A DNA stretch of 60,669 nucleotides from Azovibrio restrictus DSM 23866. GTDB taxonomy: Bacteria > Pseudomonadota > Gammaproteobacteria > Burkholderiales > Rhodocyclaceae. Numbering within the stretch: position 1 is the stretch's first letter; each line of letters opens with the position of its first letter. The notes under the pieces are model-generated. The model was not told the DNA's origin and made no database searches. It was given only the letters and a program-made list of their open reading frames with translations. Positions 52,941 through 60,669 of the stretch are shown here, piece by piece. Location of the stretch: the NCBI RefSeq assembly GCF_000429665.1, contig NZ_AUCH01000021.1, positions 1 to 60,669 on the forward strand, given 5' to 3'. Made by a program: the position numbers and the translations under genes.

Positions 52941-53555
52941 ATGTTCGGCATCACCGACTACGGCGCCTTCCTGGTCGCTATCCTGCTCTTCCTGTTCCTG
53001 CCCGGCCCCGGCAACCTGGCCCTGCTTAGCGCCACCGGCAAGGGCGGCATCCGGGGCGGACTGGGTGCCGCCCTGGGGCTGCTGGCCGGGGACCAGATCC
53101 TGATCTGGCTGGCGGTGGCCGGCGTGGCCGCCCTGCTGGCCGCCCACCCCACCCTGTTTCACGGCATGCGCTGGCTGGGGGCCGCCTACCTGGCCTGGCT
53201 CGGCCTGCGCCTGATCCTGGCCCGGCCGGGCAGTGCCCCGGTCCTGCAGATGCGGCCCCGCCACTATTTCCGCCAGGCTCTGGTGATCACCCTGCTCAAC
53301 CCCAAAGCCATCATCTTCTACATGGCCTTCTTTCCCCTGTTCATCGACCCGGCCCGGCACCAGGGCGGACTCACCTTCGTGGCCATGGCCCTGAGCGTGG
53401 CCCTGCTCACCCTGATCTACTGCCTGGTGATGATCCTCCTGGTGCACCATCTGGCGGCACGGCTGCGCGCCTCCCCCCGCCTGGGCCAGATCCTGGAAAA
53501 GGCCACTGGCCTGCTGCTGGTGGGCTTCAGCCTGCGCCTGGCCCAGAACGGCTGA
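52941..53555 (+). CDS. LysE/RhtB-family amino-acid exporter
   Basis: A 204-residue membrane protein with about six hydrophobic segments. The N-terminal pattern FLFLPGPGNLALLSATGKGG and the later ALVITLLNPKAIIFYMAFFPLFID are family signatures (PGP near residue 22; NPK in the third quarter). The family exports amino acids such as lysine, homoserine or threonine; the substrate is not set by sequence. It is convergent with, and overlaps by 29 bases, the DUF3820-type gene. Confidence 0.9.
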   Translation: MFGITDYGAFLVAILLFLFLPGPGNLALLSATGKGGIRGGLGAALGLLAGDQILIWLAVAGVAALLAAHPTLFHGMRWLGAAYLAWLGLRLILARPGSAPVLQMRPRHYFRQALVITLLNPKAIIFYMAFFPLFIDPARHQGGLTFVAMALSVALLTLIYCLVMILLVHHLAARLRASPRLGQILEKATGLLLVGFSLRLAQNG

Positions 53556-53763
53556 GCCGGCGCAGGGGCTCGAGCAGATGCCCCAGGCCGTTGTGATCCA
53601 GCTCGTGCATCAGGGCCAGGAGCCGCCCCAGCTCACCCGGGGGAAAACCTTCCCGGGCAAACCAGTTCAGGTAGTGGCCGGGCAGGTCCGCCAGCAACCG
53701 TCCCTTGTACTTGCCGTAGGGCATGGCCAGGGTGACCAGTTTTTCCAGGCTGGCTGCATCCAT
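53527..53763 (-). CDS. DUF3820-family small protein
   Basis: A 78-residue soluble protein. LVTLAMPYGKYKGRLLADLPGHYLNWFAREGFPPGELGRLLALM matches the DUF3820 family, whose function is unclear. The start shares its A with the stop of the isochorismatase gene (TGATG). The 3' end overlaps the end of the LysE-type gene on the other strand. Confidence 0.85.
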   Translation of the reverse strand: MDAASLEKLVTLAMPYGKYKGRLLADLPGHYLNWFAREGFPPGELGRLLALMHELDHNGLGHLLEPLRRLSRSGPGAG

Positions 53764-54305
53764 CAGCGGATGAACTCCTGCAGCACCTGGCGGAAGTCCG
53801 CCGTGTTGGCCCGCTGCAGCCACTCGAAGGCCACCATCTCCCGGGAGACGATGTCGGCCCCGTGCTGACGCATGCGCTCCAGGGCCAGCGCTTTGTCCCG
53901 CTCCCGGCGGGAGCCCACCCCCTCGTCCACCACAAATACCCGACGCCCGGCCGCCAGCAGGTCCAGGACCGTCTGCTGCACGCAGACATGGGTCTCGGTG
54001 CCGGTGACGATCCACTGGTGCCGGTCCCCGCCGGGAGCCTTGAGCAGATGCCCTTCCCCCAGGGCGGAGAAATGTTCCTTGCTGACGAACTGGCGGGCAT
54101 CGAGCCGTTCCCGCAGGGCCGGCACGGAAGCGCCCAGGCCCTGGGGATACTGCTCCGTAGCCAGGACCGGAACCCCCAGGCGGCGGGCCACGCCGGCCAG
54201 CCAGAGGATATGCTGCACCACCTCCTCGCCCTGGTGGATGGCGGGCAGCAGACGTTCCTGGATGTCGATCACCAGCAGGACGGACTGGTCGGCACACATG
54301 CGCAT
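53763..54305 (-). CDS. Isochorismatase-family cysteine hydrolase
   Basis: A 180-residue protein. The family triad is visible: Asp14 in LLVIDIQERLL, Lys76 in FVSKEHFSAL, and Cys108 in TGTETHVCVQQTVLDLL. Related enzymes hydrolyse nicotinamide, isochorismate or similar amides; this short type (YcaC-like) has no known substrate. GGGAG 6-10 bases before the ATG supports the start at 54305. It is followed by, and overlaps, the DUF3820 gene. Confidence 0.9.
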   Translation of the reverse strand: MRMCADQSVLLVIDIQERLLPAIHQGEEVVQHILWLAGVARRLGVPVLATEQYPQGLGASVPALRERLDARQFVSKEHFSALGEGHLLKAPGGDRHQWIVTGTETHVCVQQTVLDLLAAGRRVFVVDEGVGSRRERDKALALERMRQHGADIVSREMVAFEWLQRANTADFRQVLQEFIR

Positions 54306-54339
54306 GGGGAACTCCCGAAAACTGGAAAGCCCAAGGATA

Positions 54340-57300
54340 TCAGTGGAAGTCGCGGCTGCGGGTGGCCACGGCCCCCAACCAGGGACTCAGATCCACCAGG
54401 CGCCGGGCCAGCAGATGCACGACCTCCCCCTGCCGCTGGAGCTGGCCGAACACCCCCAGCAGACGGCTCACCAGCACCTCCCGGCGGTAGCGTTCCACCA
54501 GGCTGCCCGGCAGCACCACATTGACCACGCCCGTCTCGTCTTCCAGGGTGATGAACACCACGCCGCTGGCCGTTCCCGGCCGCTGCCGGTGGGTGACGAT
54601 GCCGGCGCCCCGGACCAGGGCCCGGTCCCCCAGCGCCATGATCTGGGCGGCACTGAGGAAACGCCGCCCGGCCAGACGGGAGCGCAGCAGGGCCAGGGGA
54701 TGCCGGCGCAGGCTGAAGCCCAGGCTGCGGTAGTCGGCGGCGATCTCCCCGCCCTCGCCTGCCGCCGGCAGCTGCACCGGCTCGGCGGACTCCAGACCGG
54801 CGAACAGGTCCCCCTGCCCCCGGGGCCGGGCCGCCGCCCAGGCCGCCTGACGCCGATGGCCGGCCAGGGTGCCCAAGGCATCCCCGGCAGCCAGGCGATC
54901 CAGCTCGCTGCGCTCCAGCCGGGCCCGCTGCGCCAGATCGGCCAGGTGGGCAAAGGGCCCCTGGGCCCGGGCGGCGACGATGCGGGCCCCGGCCTGGGCC
55001 GACAGCCCCGCCACCAGGCCCAGGCCCAGGCGCACCCGCCCCGGCGCCAGGGGCAGGCTGTCCCAGTCGCTGGCGGTCACGTCGGGGGGCAGCAGCTCCA
55101 CCCCGTGACGGCGGGCGTCCTGAAGCAGCTGGGCCGGGCCATAGAAGCCCATGGGCTGGCTGTTGAGCAGGGCGCAGAGGAACAGGTCCGGGTGATGGCA
55201 CTTGAACCAGGCCGAGGCATAGACCAGCAGGGCGAAGCTGGCCGCGTGGGATTCGGGAAAGCCGTAATCGCCGAAGCCCTCGATCTGGCGGAACAGCCGC
55301 TGGGCGAAGACCGGGTCGTAGCCCCGTGCCGCCATGCCCTGGAGCAGTTTTTCCCGGAACCCCTCCACCGCCCCCTGGCGGCGCCAGGCGCCCATGGCCC
55401 GGCGCAGCTGGTCGGCCTCTCCCGGGGTGAAGCCGGCGGCGACGATGGCCAGCTGCATGGCCTGCTCCTGGAAGATGGGTACGCCGCAGGTGCGTTCCAG
55501 TACCGCCCGGATTTCCGGCCCCATGGGGTCGATGGGCGCCTGCCCATGCCGGCGCTTCAGGTAGGGATGCACCATGTCTCCCTGGATCGGCCCGGGACGG
55601 ACGATGGCCACCTGCACCACCAGGTCGTAGAAGGCCCGGGGCCGCAGCCGGGGCAGCATGGCCATCTGGGCCCGGGATTCCACCTGGAACACCCCCATGG
55701 TGTCCGCCCGGCAGAGCATGTCGTAGACCCTTGGGTCCTCGGCCGGCAGGTCTGCCAGTTGCCCCCGGGCCGGACGCCCCTGACGCCGGGCCAGGAGGTC
55801 GAGCATGCGGCGCAGGGCCGACAGCATGCCCAGGGCCAGCACATCCACCTTCATCAGCCCCAGGGCGTCCAGGTCGTCCTTGTCCCACTGGATGACGCTG
55901 CGCTCGGCCATGGCGGCGTTCTCGATGGGCACCAGCCGCGACAGGTGCCCCCGGGCGATCACGAAGCCGCCCACGTGCTGGGACAGGTGCCGGGGAAAGC
56001 CCTTCAGTTCCCGGGCCAGGTGCAGCCACTGGCGCACCCTGGGGGCCTCCGGGTCCAGGCCCGCCTCGCGGAAGCGCTCCGGCAGGGCCTCGCCCCGGTC
56101 CCACCAGGCCAGGTGCCGGGCCAGGGCGTCGATCTGGGCCCGGCCAAAGCCCAGGGCCCGCCCCACGTCACGCAAGGCCCCCCGGGTGCGGTAGGTGATC
56201 AGGGCTGCCGCCAGGGCGGCCCGGTCCCGGCCATACTTGCCGTACAGGTACTGGATCACCTCTTCCCGCCGCTCATGCTCGAAATCCACGTCGATGTCGG
56301 GAGGCTCCCCCCGCTCCCGGGAGATGAAGCGCTCGAACAGCAGGCTGGAGCGGGCCGGGTCCACCTCGGTGATGCCCAGGGCGAAACAGACCGCCGAGTT
56401 GGCAGCCGAACCCCGCCCCTGGCAGAGAATGCCCCGCCCCCGGGCAAAACGGACGATGTCATACACGGTGAGGAAATAGGCGGCAAACCCCAGCTCCCCA
56501 ATCAGGGCCAGCTCCCCTTCCACTTGGCCGCTGACCGCAGCCGGCACCCCTTGCGGATAGCGGGCCGCCAGCCCCCGGAGCACTTCCTGCCGCAGATAGT
56601 CCATGGGGCTCTGGCCATGGGGCACCACCTCGTCCGGGTAGTCATAGCGGATCTCGTCGAGCTGGAAGCTGCAGCGCCGGGCCACCCTCAGGGTCTCGGC
56701 CAGCAACTCTGGCGGGTAGCAGCGCCCCAGCCGCAGGCGGGAACGCAGGTGGCGCTCCCCGTTGGCAAACAGGGCATGGCCGGCTTCGGCCACCGTGGTG
56801 CCCAGGCGCAGGGCGGTGAGGACATCCTGCAGGGGGCGCCGGGCCCGCACATGCATATGCACATCGCCGCAGGCTACGGCGGGAAGGCCGCAGTCTCGGG
56901 CCAGCTGCAGCAGGGCTTCCAGGCGCCCGGCGTCGTCCGCCCCGCCATGCAGTTCCAGCGCCAGCCAGGCCCGTCCGGGAAAGCGCTGGGCCAGCCAGCG
57001 CCCGGCTCCCCGGCCCGCCTCTCCGGCCAGCTCTTCCGGCGCCGGACACCACAGGGCCAGGCAGTCGGGCAGGCCGCCCCGGGGGGAGAGGCCCTCCAGA
57101 TCGCCCCGGCTCAGGTGGTATTCCCCCTTGGCGGAGCGCCGCCGGGCCAGGGTGATGAGGCTGGAGAGATTGCCGTAACCGGCCAGATTGCAGGCCAGGA
57201 ACACCAGCTTCATGCCGCAGGCCAGGCGGATTTCGCTGCCGATGATCAGCTGCAGCGCGGTTCCCCGGGCCGCCCGCCAGGCCCGCACCACCCCGGCTAG

Positions 57301-57441
57301 GGAGCATTCGTCGGTCAGGGCCAGGGCCCGGTAACCCTGGCTCAGGGCCTGCTGCACCAGCTCCTCCGGGTGGGAGGCGCCGCGCAGGAAGGTGAAGTTG
57401 GAGAGGCAGTGCAGCTCCGCGTATTCAGGCAAAGAGGCCAT
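54340..57441 (-). CDS. dnaE2: Error-prone DNA polymerase DnaE2 (ImuC)
   Basis: A 1033-residue C-family polymerase used for SOS mutagenesis and translesion synthesis with ImuA and ImuB. It begins YAELHCLSNFTFLRGASHPEELV, a PHP domain. The polymerase catalytic acids lie in PDIDVDFEHERREEVIQYL, then CQGRGSAANSAVCFALGI precedes it. GFPESHAASFALLVYASAWFKCHHP is diagnostic of DnaE2. It overlaps imuB by 17 bases. Expression is expected under LexA. Confidence 0.96.
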   Translation of the reverse strand: MASLPEYAELHCLSNFTFLRGASHPEELVQQALSQGYRALALTDECSLAGVVRAWRAARGTALQLIIGSEIRLACGMKLVFLACNLAGYGNLSSLITLARRRSAKGEYHLSRGDLEGLSPRGGLPDCLALWCPAPEELAGEAGRGAGRWLAQRFPGRAWLALELHGGADDAGRLEALLQLARDCGLPAVACGDVHMHVRARRPLQDVLTALRLGTTVAEAGHALFANGERHLRSRLRLGRCYPPELLAETLRVARRCSFQLDEIRYDYPDEVVPHGQSPMDYLRQEVLRGLAARYPQGVPAAVSGQVEGELALIGELGFAAYFLTVYDIVRFARGRGILCQGRGSAANSAVCFALGITEVDPARSSLLFERFISRERGEPPDIDVDFEHERREEVIQYLYGKYGRDRAALAAALITYRTRGALRDVGRALGFGRAQIDALARHLAWWDRGEALPERFREAGLDPEAPRVRQWLHLARELKGFPRHLSQHVGGFVIARGHLSRLVPIENAAMAERSVIQWDKDDLDALGLMKVDVLALGMLSALRRMLDLLARRQGRPARGQLADLPAEDPRVYDMLCRADTMGVFQVESRAQMAMLPRLRPRAFYDLVVQVAIVRPGPIQGDMVHPYLKRRHGQAPIDPMGPEIRAVLERTCGVPIFQEQAMQLAIVAAGFTPGEADQLRRAMGAWRRQGAVEGFREKLLQGMAARGYDPVFAQRLFRQIEGFGDYGFPESHAASFALLVYASAWFKCHHPDLFLCALLNSQPMGFYGPAQLLQDARRHGVELLPPDVTASDWDSLPLAPGRVRLGLGLVAGLSAQAGARIVAARAQGPFAHLADLAQRARLERSELDRLAAGDALGTLAGHRRQAAWAAARPRGQGDLFAGLESAEPVQLPAAGEGGEIAADYRSLGFSLRRHPLALLRSRLAGRRFLSAAQIMALGDRALVRGAGIVTHRQRPGTASGVVFITLEDETGVVNVVLPGSLVERYRREVLVSRLLGVFGQLQRQGEVVHLLARRLVDLSPWLGAVATRSRDFH

Positions 57442-58891
57442 GCAGGAACCATCCTTTCCGATCCCGGAACACCCAGGCCCGCTCACCACTCGCACAACCG
57501 GCCACGAAATAGTCCCGGCGCAGGTCCCCCTGGCCCTCCACGTCCCACCAGCCGCTTTCGATGCGTTCCGGCGGACTGAGCAGCTGCAGGTATTTCCGCC
57601 CCAGGGGCCCCTGCCGGCTCAGGAGTCCCCGACGGGTTTCCTCCAGGGCCAGGGGCTCGGGCAGCAGCCAGGAAGGCCGCAGAGGCTGGGGCAGGACCGT
57701 CGCCTCCGGCCCGGCCGGCAAACGCTCCTCCTGCCAGCAGCTGGCCAGCTCCGCCAGGGAGCTGGGACGCCAGGCCAGTTCCGGCCGGTGGTCGGCCCGC
57801 AGGGCAAGACCATGAACCCGGCCCTCCCCCAACTGCACCGCCAGCCGCTCCAGGCAGGCCAGGGCCCCTTCTCCCCGGGCACTGCCGAACAGCTTGCGGC
57901 TCTCCCTGGCCTCGCTCCACGCTTCCAGTTCCAGGGTCATGGCCTGGACCGGGGCGTCCAGATTCACCCGAGCCAGCTTCTCCTCCAGCAGGCGCAGGAG
58001 CCGGGAGAGATCCCGCCCCGGCTCGGTGAAGGCCAGTTCGACCCGGGTCATGCCGGCCTCGCCCTGCTCCAGCAGGAAAGCGGCTCGCCGCAGCAATCCG
58101 CCCCGGGATTCCAGCCAGCCCAGCAAGGCGGCCCCCAGGCGACGTGCGGGAAACAGCAGGGCGGTACTGGCCTCCACCTTCCAGGGCAGCTCCAGGCGCT
58201 GCCGGAAATGCTCGGGGAAGACGTGCCAGGCCGGCTGGTCCGGCAGCTCACCCCAGGCCTGGCAGAGTTCCTCCACCGGCTGGGGGCCCAGGCGCTCCCG
58301 CAAGCTGCCCAGGGGCAGGGCCCGCAGCGCCCCGAGGCTCTCCAGACCGAAGGATTGCAGGCGCTCCCGTACCGTGGCCGGCCATTCCGGCAGGGAGGTG
58401 GGCAGTAGAGCCAGTGCAGCCCCCAGGGTTTCCAGGTCGGCGCAGATGCGCGCCCCGCCATGACAAGCCAGCCACCAAGCCCCCAGGGGAGTGGGCGCCA
58501 CCGCCAGCTGCCAGCTGTGCCCCAGCTCCGCCAACCGCCGTTGCAGCAATTCGAGCAGCGCCCCGAGGCCGCCGAACAGGCGCAGGCAGCCACCGATCTC
58601 CAGCAGCAGTCCCTGGGATGGCCGCAGGGCCACCAGGGGCGTCCAGTTGCCCGCCCACAGGGCAAGACGTTCCAGAGCCAGGGTCTCCTGCTCCGGCCGA
58701 CGCTCCAGAACCTGCAACTGGGGCAGGCACCCCAGGGCACTGGCCAGGCGCATGCCTCCATGGATTCCCGCCTCCTGCCCCGCCGGGTCAGCCATGAGGA
58801 TGCGCCCCCGGGCCACCAAGGCACTAGGCGACAGGGGACAGGACAGGGACTCCAGGGGCAGCAGGGGAAAATACAGGGCGAGATACAGCAT
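57425..58891 (-). CDS. imuB: ImuB, catalytically altered Y-family polymerase-like protein
   Basis: A 488-residue protein. It starts MLYLALYFPLLPLESL: the acidic residue of active Y-family polymerases (DMDAFFASVE-type) is missing, as in all ImuB proteins. ImuB is therefore a scaffold that links DnaE2 to the sliding clamp. The helix-hairpin-helix region is near residues 180-215 (LQSFGLESLGALRALPLG) and the little-finger-like part follows. It overlaps the end of imuA by 68 bases and the start of dnaE2 by 17. Confidence 0.93.
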   Translation of the reverse strand: MLYLALYFPLLPLESLSCPLSPSALVARGRILMADPAGQEAGIHGGMRLASALGCLPQLQVLERRPEQETLALERLALWAGNWTPLVALRPSQGLLLEIGGCLRLFGGLGALLELLQRRLAELGHSWQLAVAPTPLGAWWLACHGGARICADLETLGAALALLPTSLPEWPATVRERLQSFGLESLGALRALPLGSLRERLGPQPVEELCQAWGELPDQPAWHVFPEHFRQRLELPWKVEASTALLFPARRLGAALLGWLESRGGLLRRAAFLLEQGEAGMTRVELAFTEPGRDLSRLLRLLEEKLARVNLDAPVQAMTLELEAWSEARESRKLFGSARGEGALACLERLAVQLGEGRVHGLALRADHRPELAWRPSSLAELASCWQEERLPAGPEATVLPQPLRPSWLLPEPLALEETRRGLLSRQGPLGRKYLQLLSPPERIESGWWDVEGQGDLRRDYFVAGCASGERAWVFRDRKGWFLHGLFA

Positions 58892-59540
58892 GGCATGCCC
58901 TTCCCGGGCGAGGTAAGACGAGATGCAGGGGATCGTTCAGGGGAGCCCCCCGGCGCTTGAGGACGCGCAGGCAAAGACCGCCAGCGGGAGCCGCCAGGGG
59001 ACTGAGCTGCAGGCGCAAGGGCGCCGGGGAGGAAAGGTGGGCGTGACTGGCCGGACGCATCAGGATGACCAGTGCATCCTCACTCTCCAGGGCCACCTGC
59101 AATCGGCGCAGGGCTGCGGCCGGCGGCGGAGCGGTGAGCCAGACCATGAGCAGGGAAAAACCGCCGCTGCGCAACAACTGTTCCCCCAAGGCCAGAGGGC
59201 GCTCGGGCCGCTCCAGGATCACCAGCCGCTCAAGCCGCAGCCCGGCCTGAGCCAGCGCCGGACCATAGGGCAGCCAGGGCGGCGCCACCAGGGCCACCGG
59301 CAGATCCTTGGCGCACAAATCCCTCAGCAGGGGCATGAGCAGGGAGAATTCCCCAAAGCCACAACCTTCGAGCAAAAGCTCGGTGAGTGCCCCCCGAGGC
59401 CATCCCCCCCCGGGCAGACAGGCATCGAGTTCGGCAAAGCCGCTAGGCAGTCCGGGGCGGGCGGCGACGGCCAGATCCAGGCCCCGCCACACCTGCCCCT
59501 TGGCCAGCAATTCCGCCAACCCCATGGCGGCCGGCCCCAT
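58824..59540 (-). CDS. imuA: ImuA, RecA-related mutasome protein
   Basis: A 238-residue protein. LPSGFAELDACLPGGGWPRGALTELLLEG is the ATPase-like RecA/SulA-related start of ImuA. It continues with LLMPLLRDLCAKDLPVALVAPP and GFSLLMVWL. ImuA interacts with ImuB and RecA during SOS mutagenesis. The start may be the ATG 5 codons further in (MGLAELLAKG). It is 6 bases after lexA and overlaps imuB by 68 bases. Confidence 0.9.
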   Translation of the reverse strand: MGPAAMGLAELLAKGQVWRGLDLAVAARPGLPSGFAELDACLPGGGWPRGALTELLLEGCGFGEFSLLMPLLRDLCAKDLPVALVAPPWLPYGPALAQAGLRLERLVILERPERPLALGEQLLRSGGFSLLMVWLTAPPPAAALRRLQVALESEDALVILMRPASHAHLSSPAPLRLQLSPLAAPAGGLCLRVLKRRGAPLNDPLHLVLPRPGRACHAVSRPVFSPAAPGVPVLSPVA

Positions 59541-59546
59541 GGAAGA

Positions 59547-60155
59547 TCACCAGCCGCTGGTCAGCCCACCCCGGATCAGGCCGACCGCCACCCCTTCGAT
59601 GGCAAAATCGTCACGCCCGGGATGTACCACGATGGGGCTGAAATCAGGATTCTCGGCGAGCAGTTCCACGCTGCCCCGCTGGCGCTTGAGGCGCTTCACC
59701 GTCACCTCCTCTGCCAAGCGGGCCACCACGATCTGCCCGTCCCGGGCATCGCTGGTCTTATGCACCGCCAGCAGATCGCCGTCGAAAATGCCCGCATTGA
59801 TCATGGACAGCCCCCGCACCCGCAGCAGGTAATCGGCCTTGGGCGAAAAAAGGCTGGCATCCAGGGCATACCTGGCCTGGACATTCTCCACCGCCAGGAT
59901 GGGGGAACCGGCCGCCACTGAGCCGATCAGCGGCAGCCCCAGTTGCTCCACCAGACGGATGCCCCGCGCCGAGCCCTGCTCCAGGATGATGACCCCCTTG
60001 CGGGCCAGCGCCTTGAGATGGTCCTCGGCCGCGTTGGGAGAAGCAAAACCAAAGGCATGGCAGATTTCCGCACGAGTCGGCGGCGCCCCCAGCACCTCCA
60101 CCGTGCTGCGGATGAAGTCCATGATTTCCTGCTGTCGCGGGGTGAGCTTGACCAT
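59547..60155 (-). CDS. lexA: LexA repressor
   Basis: A 202-residue SOS repressor. The N-terminal winged helix is LTPRQQEIMDFIRSTVEVLGAPPTRAEICHAFGFASPNAAEDHLKALARKG. The self-cleavage site is Ala-Gly in GSVAAGSPILA. The catalytic Ser lies in LRVRGLSMINAGI and the Lys in EVTVKRLKR. GGAGG precedes the ATG by 7-11 bases. It is the first gene of lexA-imuA-imuB-dnaE2 and has an SOS box upstream, so it should repress itself and the whole mutasome. Confidence 0.97.
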   Translation of the reverse strand: MVKLTPRQQEIMDFIRSTVEVLGAPPTRAEICHAFGFASPNAAEDHLKALARKGVIILEQGSARGIRLVEQLGLPLIGSVAAGSPILAVENVQARYALDASLFSPKADYLLRVRGLSMINAGIFDGDLLAVHKTSDARDGQIVVARLAEEVTVKRLKRQRGSVELLAENPDFSPIVVHPGRDDFAIEGVAVGLIRGGLTSGW

Positions 60156-60171
60156 TTCCTGCCTCCGGATA

Positions 60172-60187
60172 CTGTTTATATTTACAG
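60172..60187. promoter_or_regulatory. SOS box (LexA operator)
   Basis: CTGTTTATATTTACAG matches the CTG-N10-CAG consensus with an AT-rich centre. It lies 17-32 bases upstream of the lexA start and overlaps a possible -10 (TATAAA on the minus strand). Confidence 0.92.
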
Positions 60188-60308
60188 TAATCTACCAGAA
60201 TTCCCGGAAGCTATCCAGCGTTCAAGCGCCAGGAGGCGGATCCGCGATGAAGAGCCCGGAGGGGCCCGACTTGTGAAGAGGAGGTAGGTTTTTTTGTATT
60301 ACAAATGT

Positions 60309-60343
60309 AAACACCCCGCTAGGATGGTATCTAGCGGGGTGTT
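60309..60343 (-). terminator. Terminator of the rRNA operon
   Basis: AAACACCCCGCTA (from about 60309) pairs with TAGCGGGGTGTTT (to 60343) in a 13-base-pair stem. On the minus strand it lies 9 bases after the 5S gene and is followed by TTTACATTTG. Confidence 0.88.
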
Positions 60344-60352
60344 TGAATGGGT

Positions 60353-60466
60353 GCTTGGCGGTGACCTACTTTCGCGAGCGGAAGCTCACTATCATTGGCG
60401 CGGTCCTGTTTCACGGTCCTGTTCGGGATGGGAAGGGGTGGTACCGGGACGCTATGGCCGCCAAGC
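60353..60466 (-). rRNA. rrf: 5S ribosomal RNA
   Basis: Read on the minus strand, the 114-base stretch starts GCTTGGCGGCCATAGCG and ends CACCGCCAAGC, so the two ends pair. The inside contains CCCATCCCGAAC and GCGAAAGTAGG, the conserved loops of 5S rRNA. It lies between the 23S 3' end and the terminator. Confidence 0.95.
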
Positions 60467-60569
60467 GTAACTTGTATGTTCAGGGGTTAGCTGAACGCAA
60501 AATGGGGTAGAAGGTTTGTAGAGGTGATTGCTACAGTTGTTTCATTGAATCGTGTTGATTCAAGGTTAT

Positions 60570-60669
60570 AGGATCAAGCCGCACGGGCAATTAGTACTGG
60601 TTAGCTTAACGCATTACTGCGCTTCCACACCCAGCCTATCAACGTCGTGGTCTTCGACGACCCTACAGG
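60570..60669 (-). rRNA. rrl: 23S ribosomal RNA, 3' end, cut by window edge
   Basis: On the minus strand the sequence reads GACGTTGATAGGCTGGGTGT, then AGCTAACCAGTACTAATTG and CGTGCGGCTTGATCC, matching the conserved 3' end of 23S rRNA. The 5' part lies beyond the right edge. The 23S-5S spacer is about 103 bases. Confidence 0.95.

Noticed and set aside
53872..57300. 1142-codon plus-strand frame antisense to dnaE2
   Set aside because: Pro/Gln/Arg-rich translation with no domain; dnaE2 is clear on the other strand.

Overview
This is a GC-rich bacterial chromosome segment. Gene content and order (rimP-nusA-infB-rbfA, scpA-scpB-rluB, a tandem glycine riboswitch before gcvT, lexA-imuA-imuB-dnaE2, rnm-yciO, an rRNA operon end) fit a betaproteobacterium, most likely a Rhodocyclales-type organism. 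That placement is inferred from gene content; no phylogeny was run.

Layout. (1) Positions 1-972 are the end of an integron-like cassette array: the 5' part of an IS1111-group IS110 transposase sits in what looks like an attC site, followed by one complete gene cassette with its own attC. (2) Positions 1175-9807 hold housekeeping genes: a small membrane protein, htpG with a heat-shock-type promoter, an LTxxQ-type lipoprotein, greB, small conserved proteins, a Pit phosphate transporter with its DUF47 partner, and a second, larger Pit-family permease. (3) Positions 9808-29106 are an accessory island between the second phosphate permease and mutS. Seven genes on the minus strand appear to form one operon: SNF2-type helicase, 1732-residue Eco57I-like DNA methyltransferase, small membrane protein, helix-turn-helix protein, PIN-domain protein, 2137-residue DEAD/DEAH helicase with a DUF1998-like zinc region and a Vsr-like nuclease-fold tail, and a UvrD-like helicase with a RelE-like N-terminus. 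It looks like an anti-phage or anti-plasmid system related in its parts to DISARM and Druantia, but it does not match gene for gene any system I can name. This is the most interesting region.

(4) Positions 29107-32684 carry mutS and an overlapping exported phosphoesterase, converging on rimP-nusA-infB-rbfA (32725-37984), which is driven by a clear sigma-70 promoter. (5) Positions 38155-44195 are a compact minus-strand run: rnm, yciO, a site-2 protease-like gene, trpS, a lipid-A-synthase-N-terminal-like membrane protein, scpA, scpB and rluB, several with overlapping stops and starts. (6) Positions 44781-50136 are the glycine cleavage region: promoter, tandem glycine riboswitch, candidate terminator, gcvT, gcvH, gcvP, and a stand-alone lipoyl-domain protein with an unusual Cys cluster. 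(7) Positions 50303-54305 hold a large sensor protein ending in a CheW domain, a LysE-type exporter, a DUF3820-type protein and an isochorismatase-family hydrolase. (8) Positions 54340-60187 are the SOS mutasome operon lexA-imuA-imuB-dnaE2 with an SOS box. (9) Positions 60309-60669 are the end of an rRNA operon read on the minus strand: 23S 3' end, 5S and terminator.

The large open frames antisense to infB/nusA, gcvP, mutS, dnaE2 and htpG are by-products of high GC content and are not annotated.
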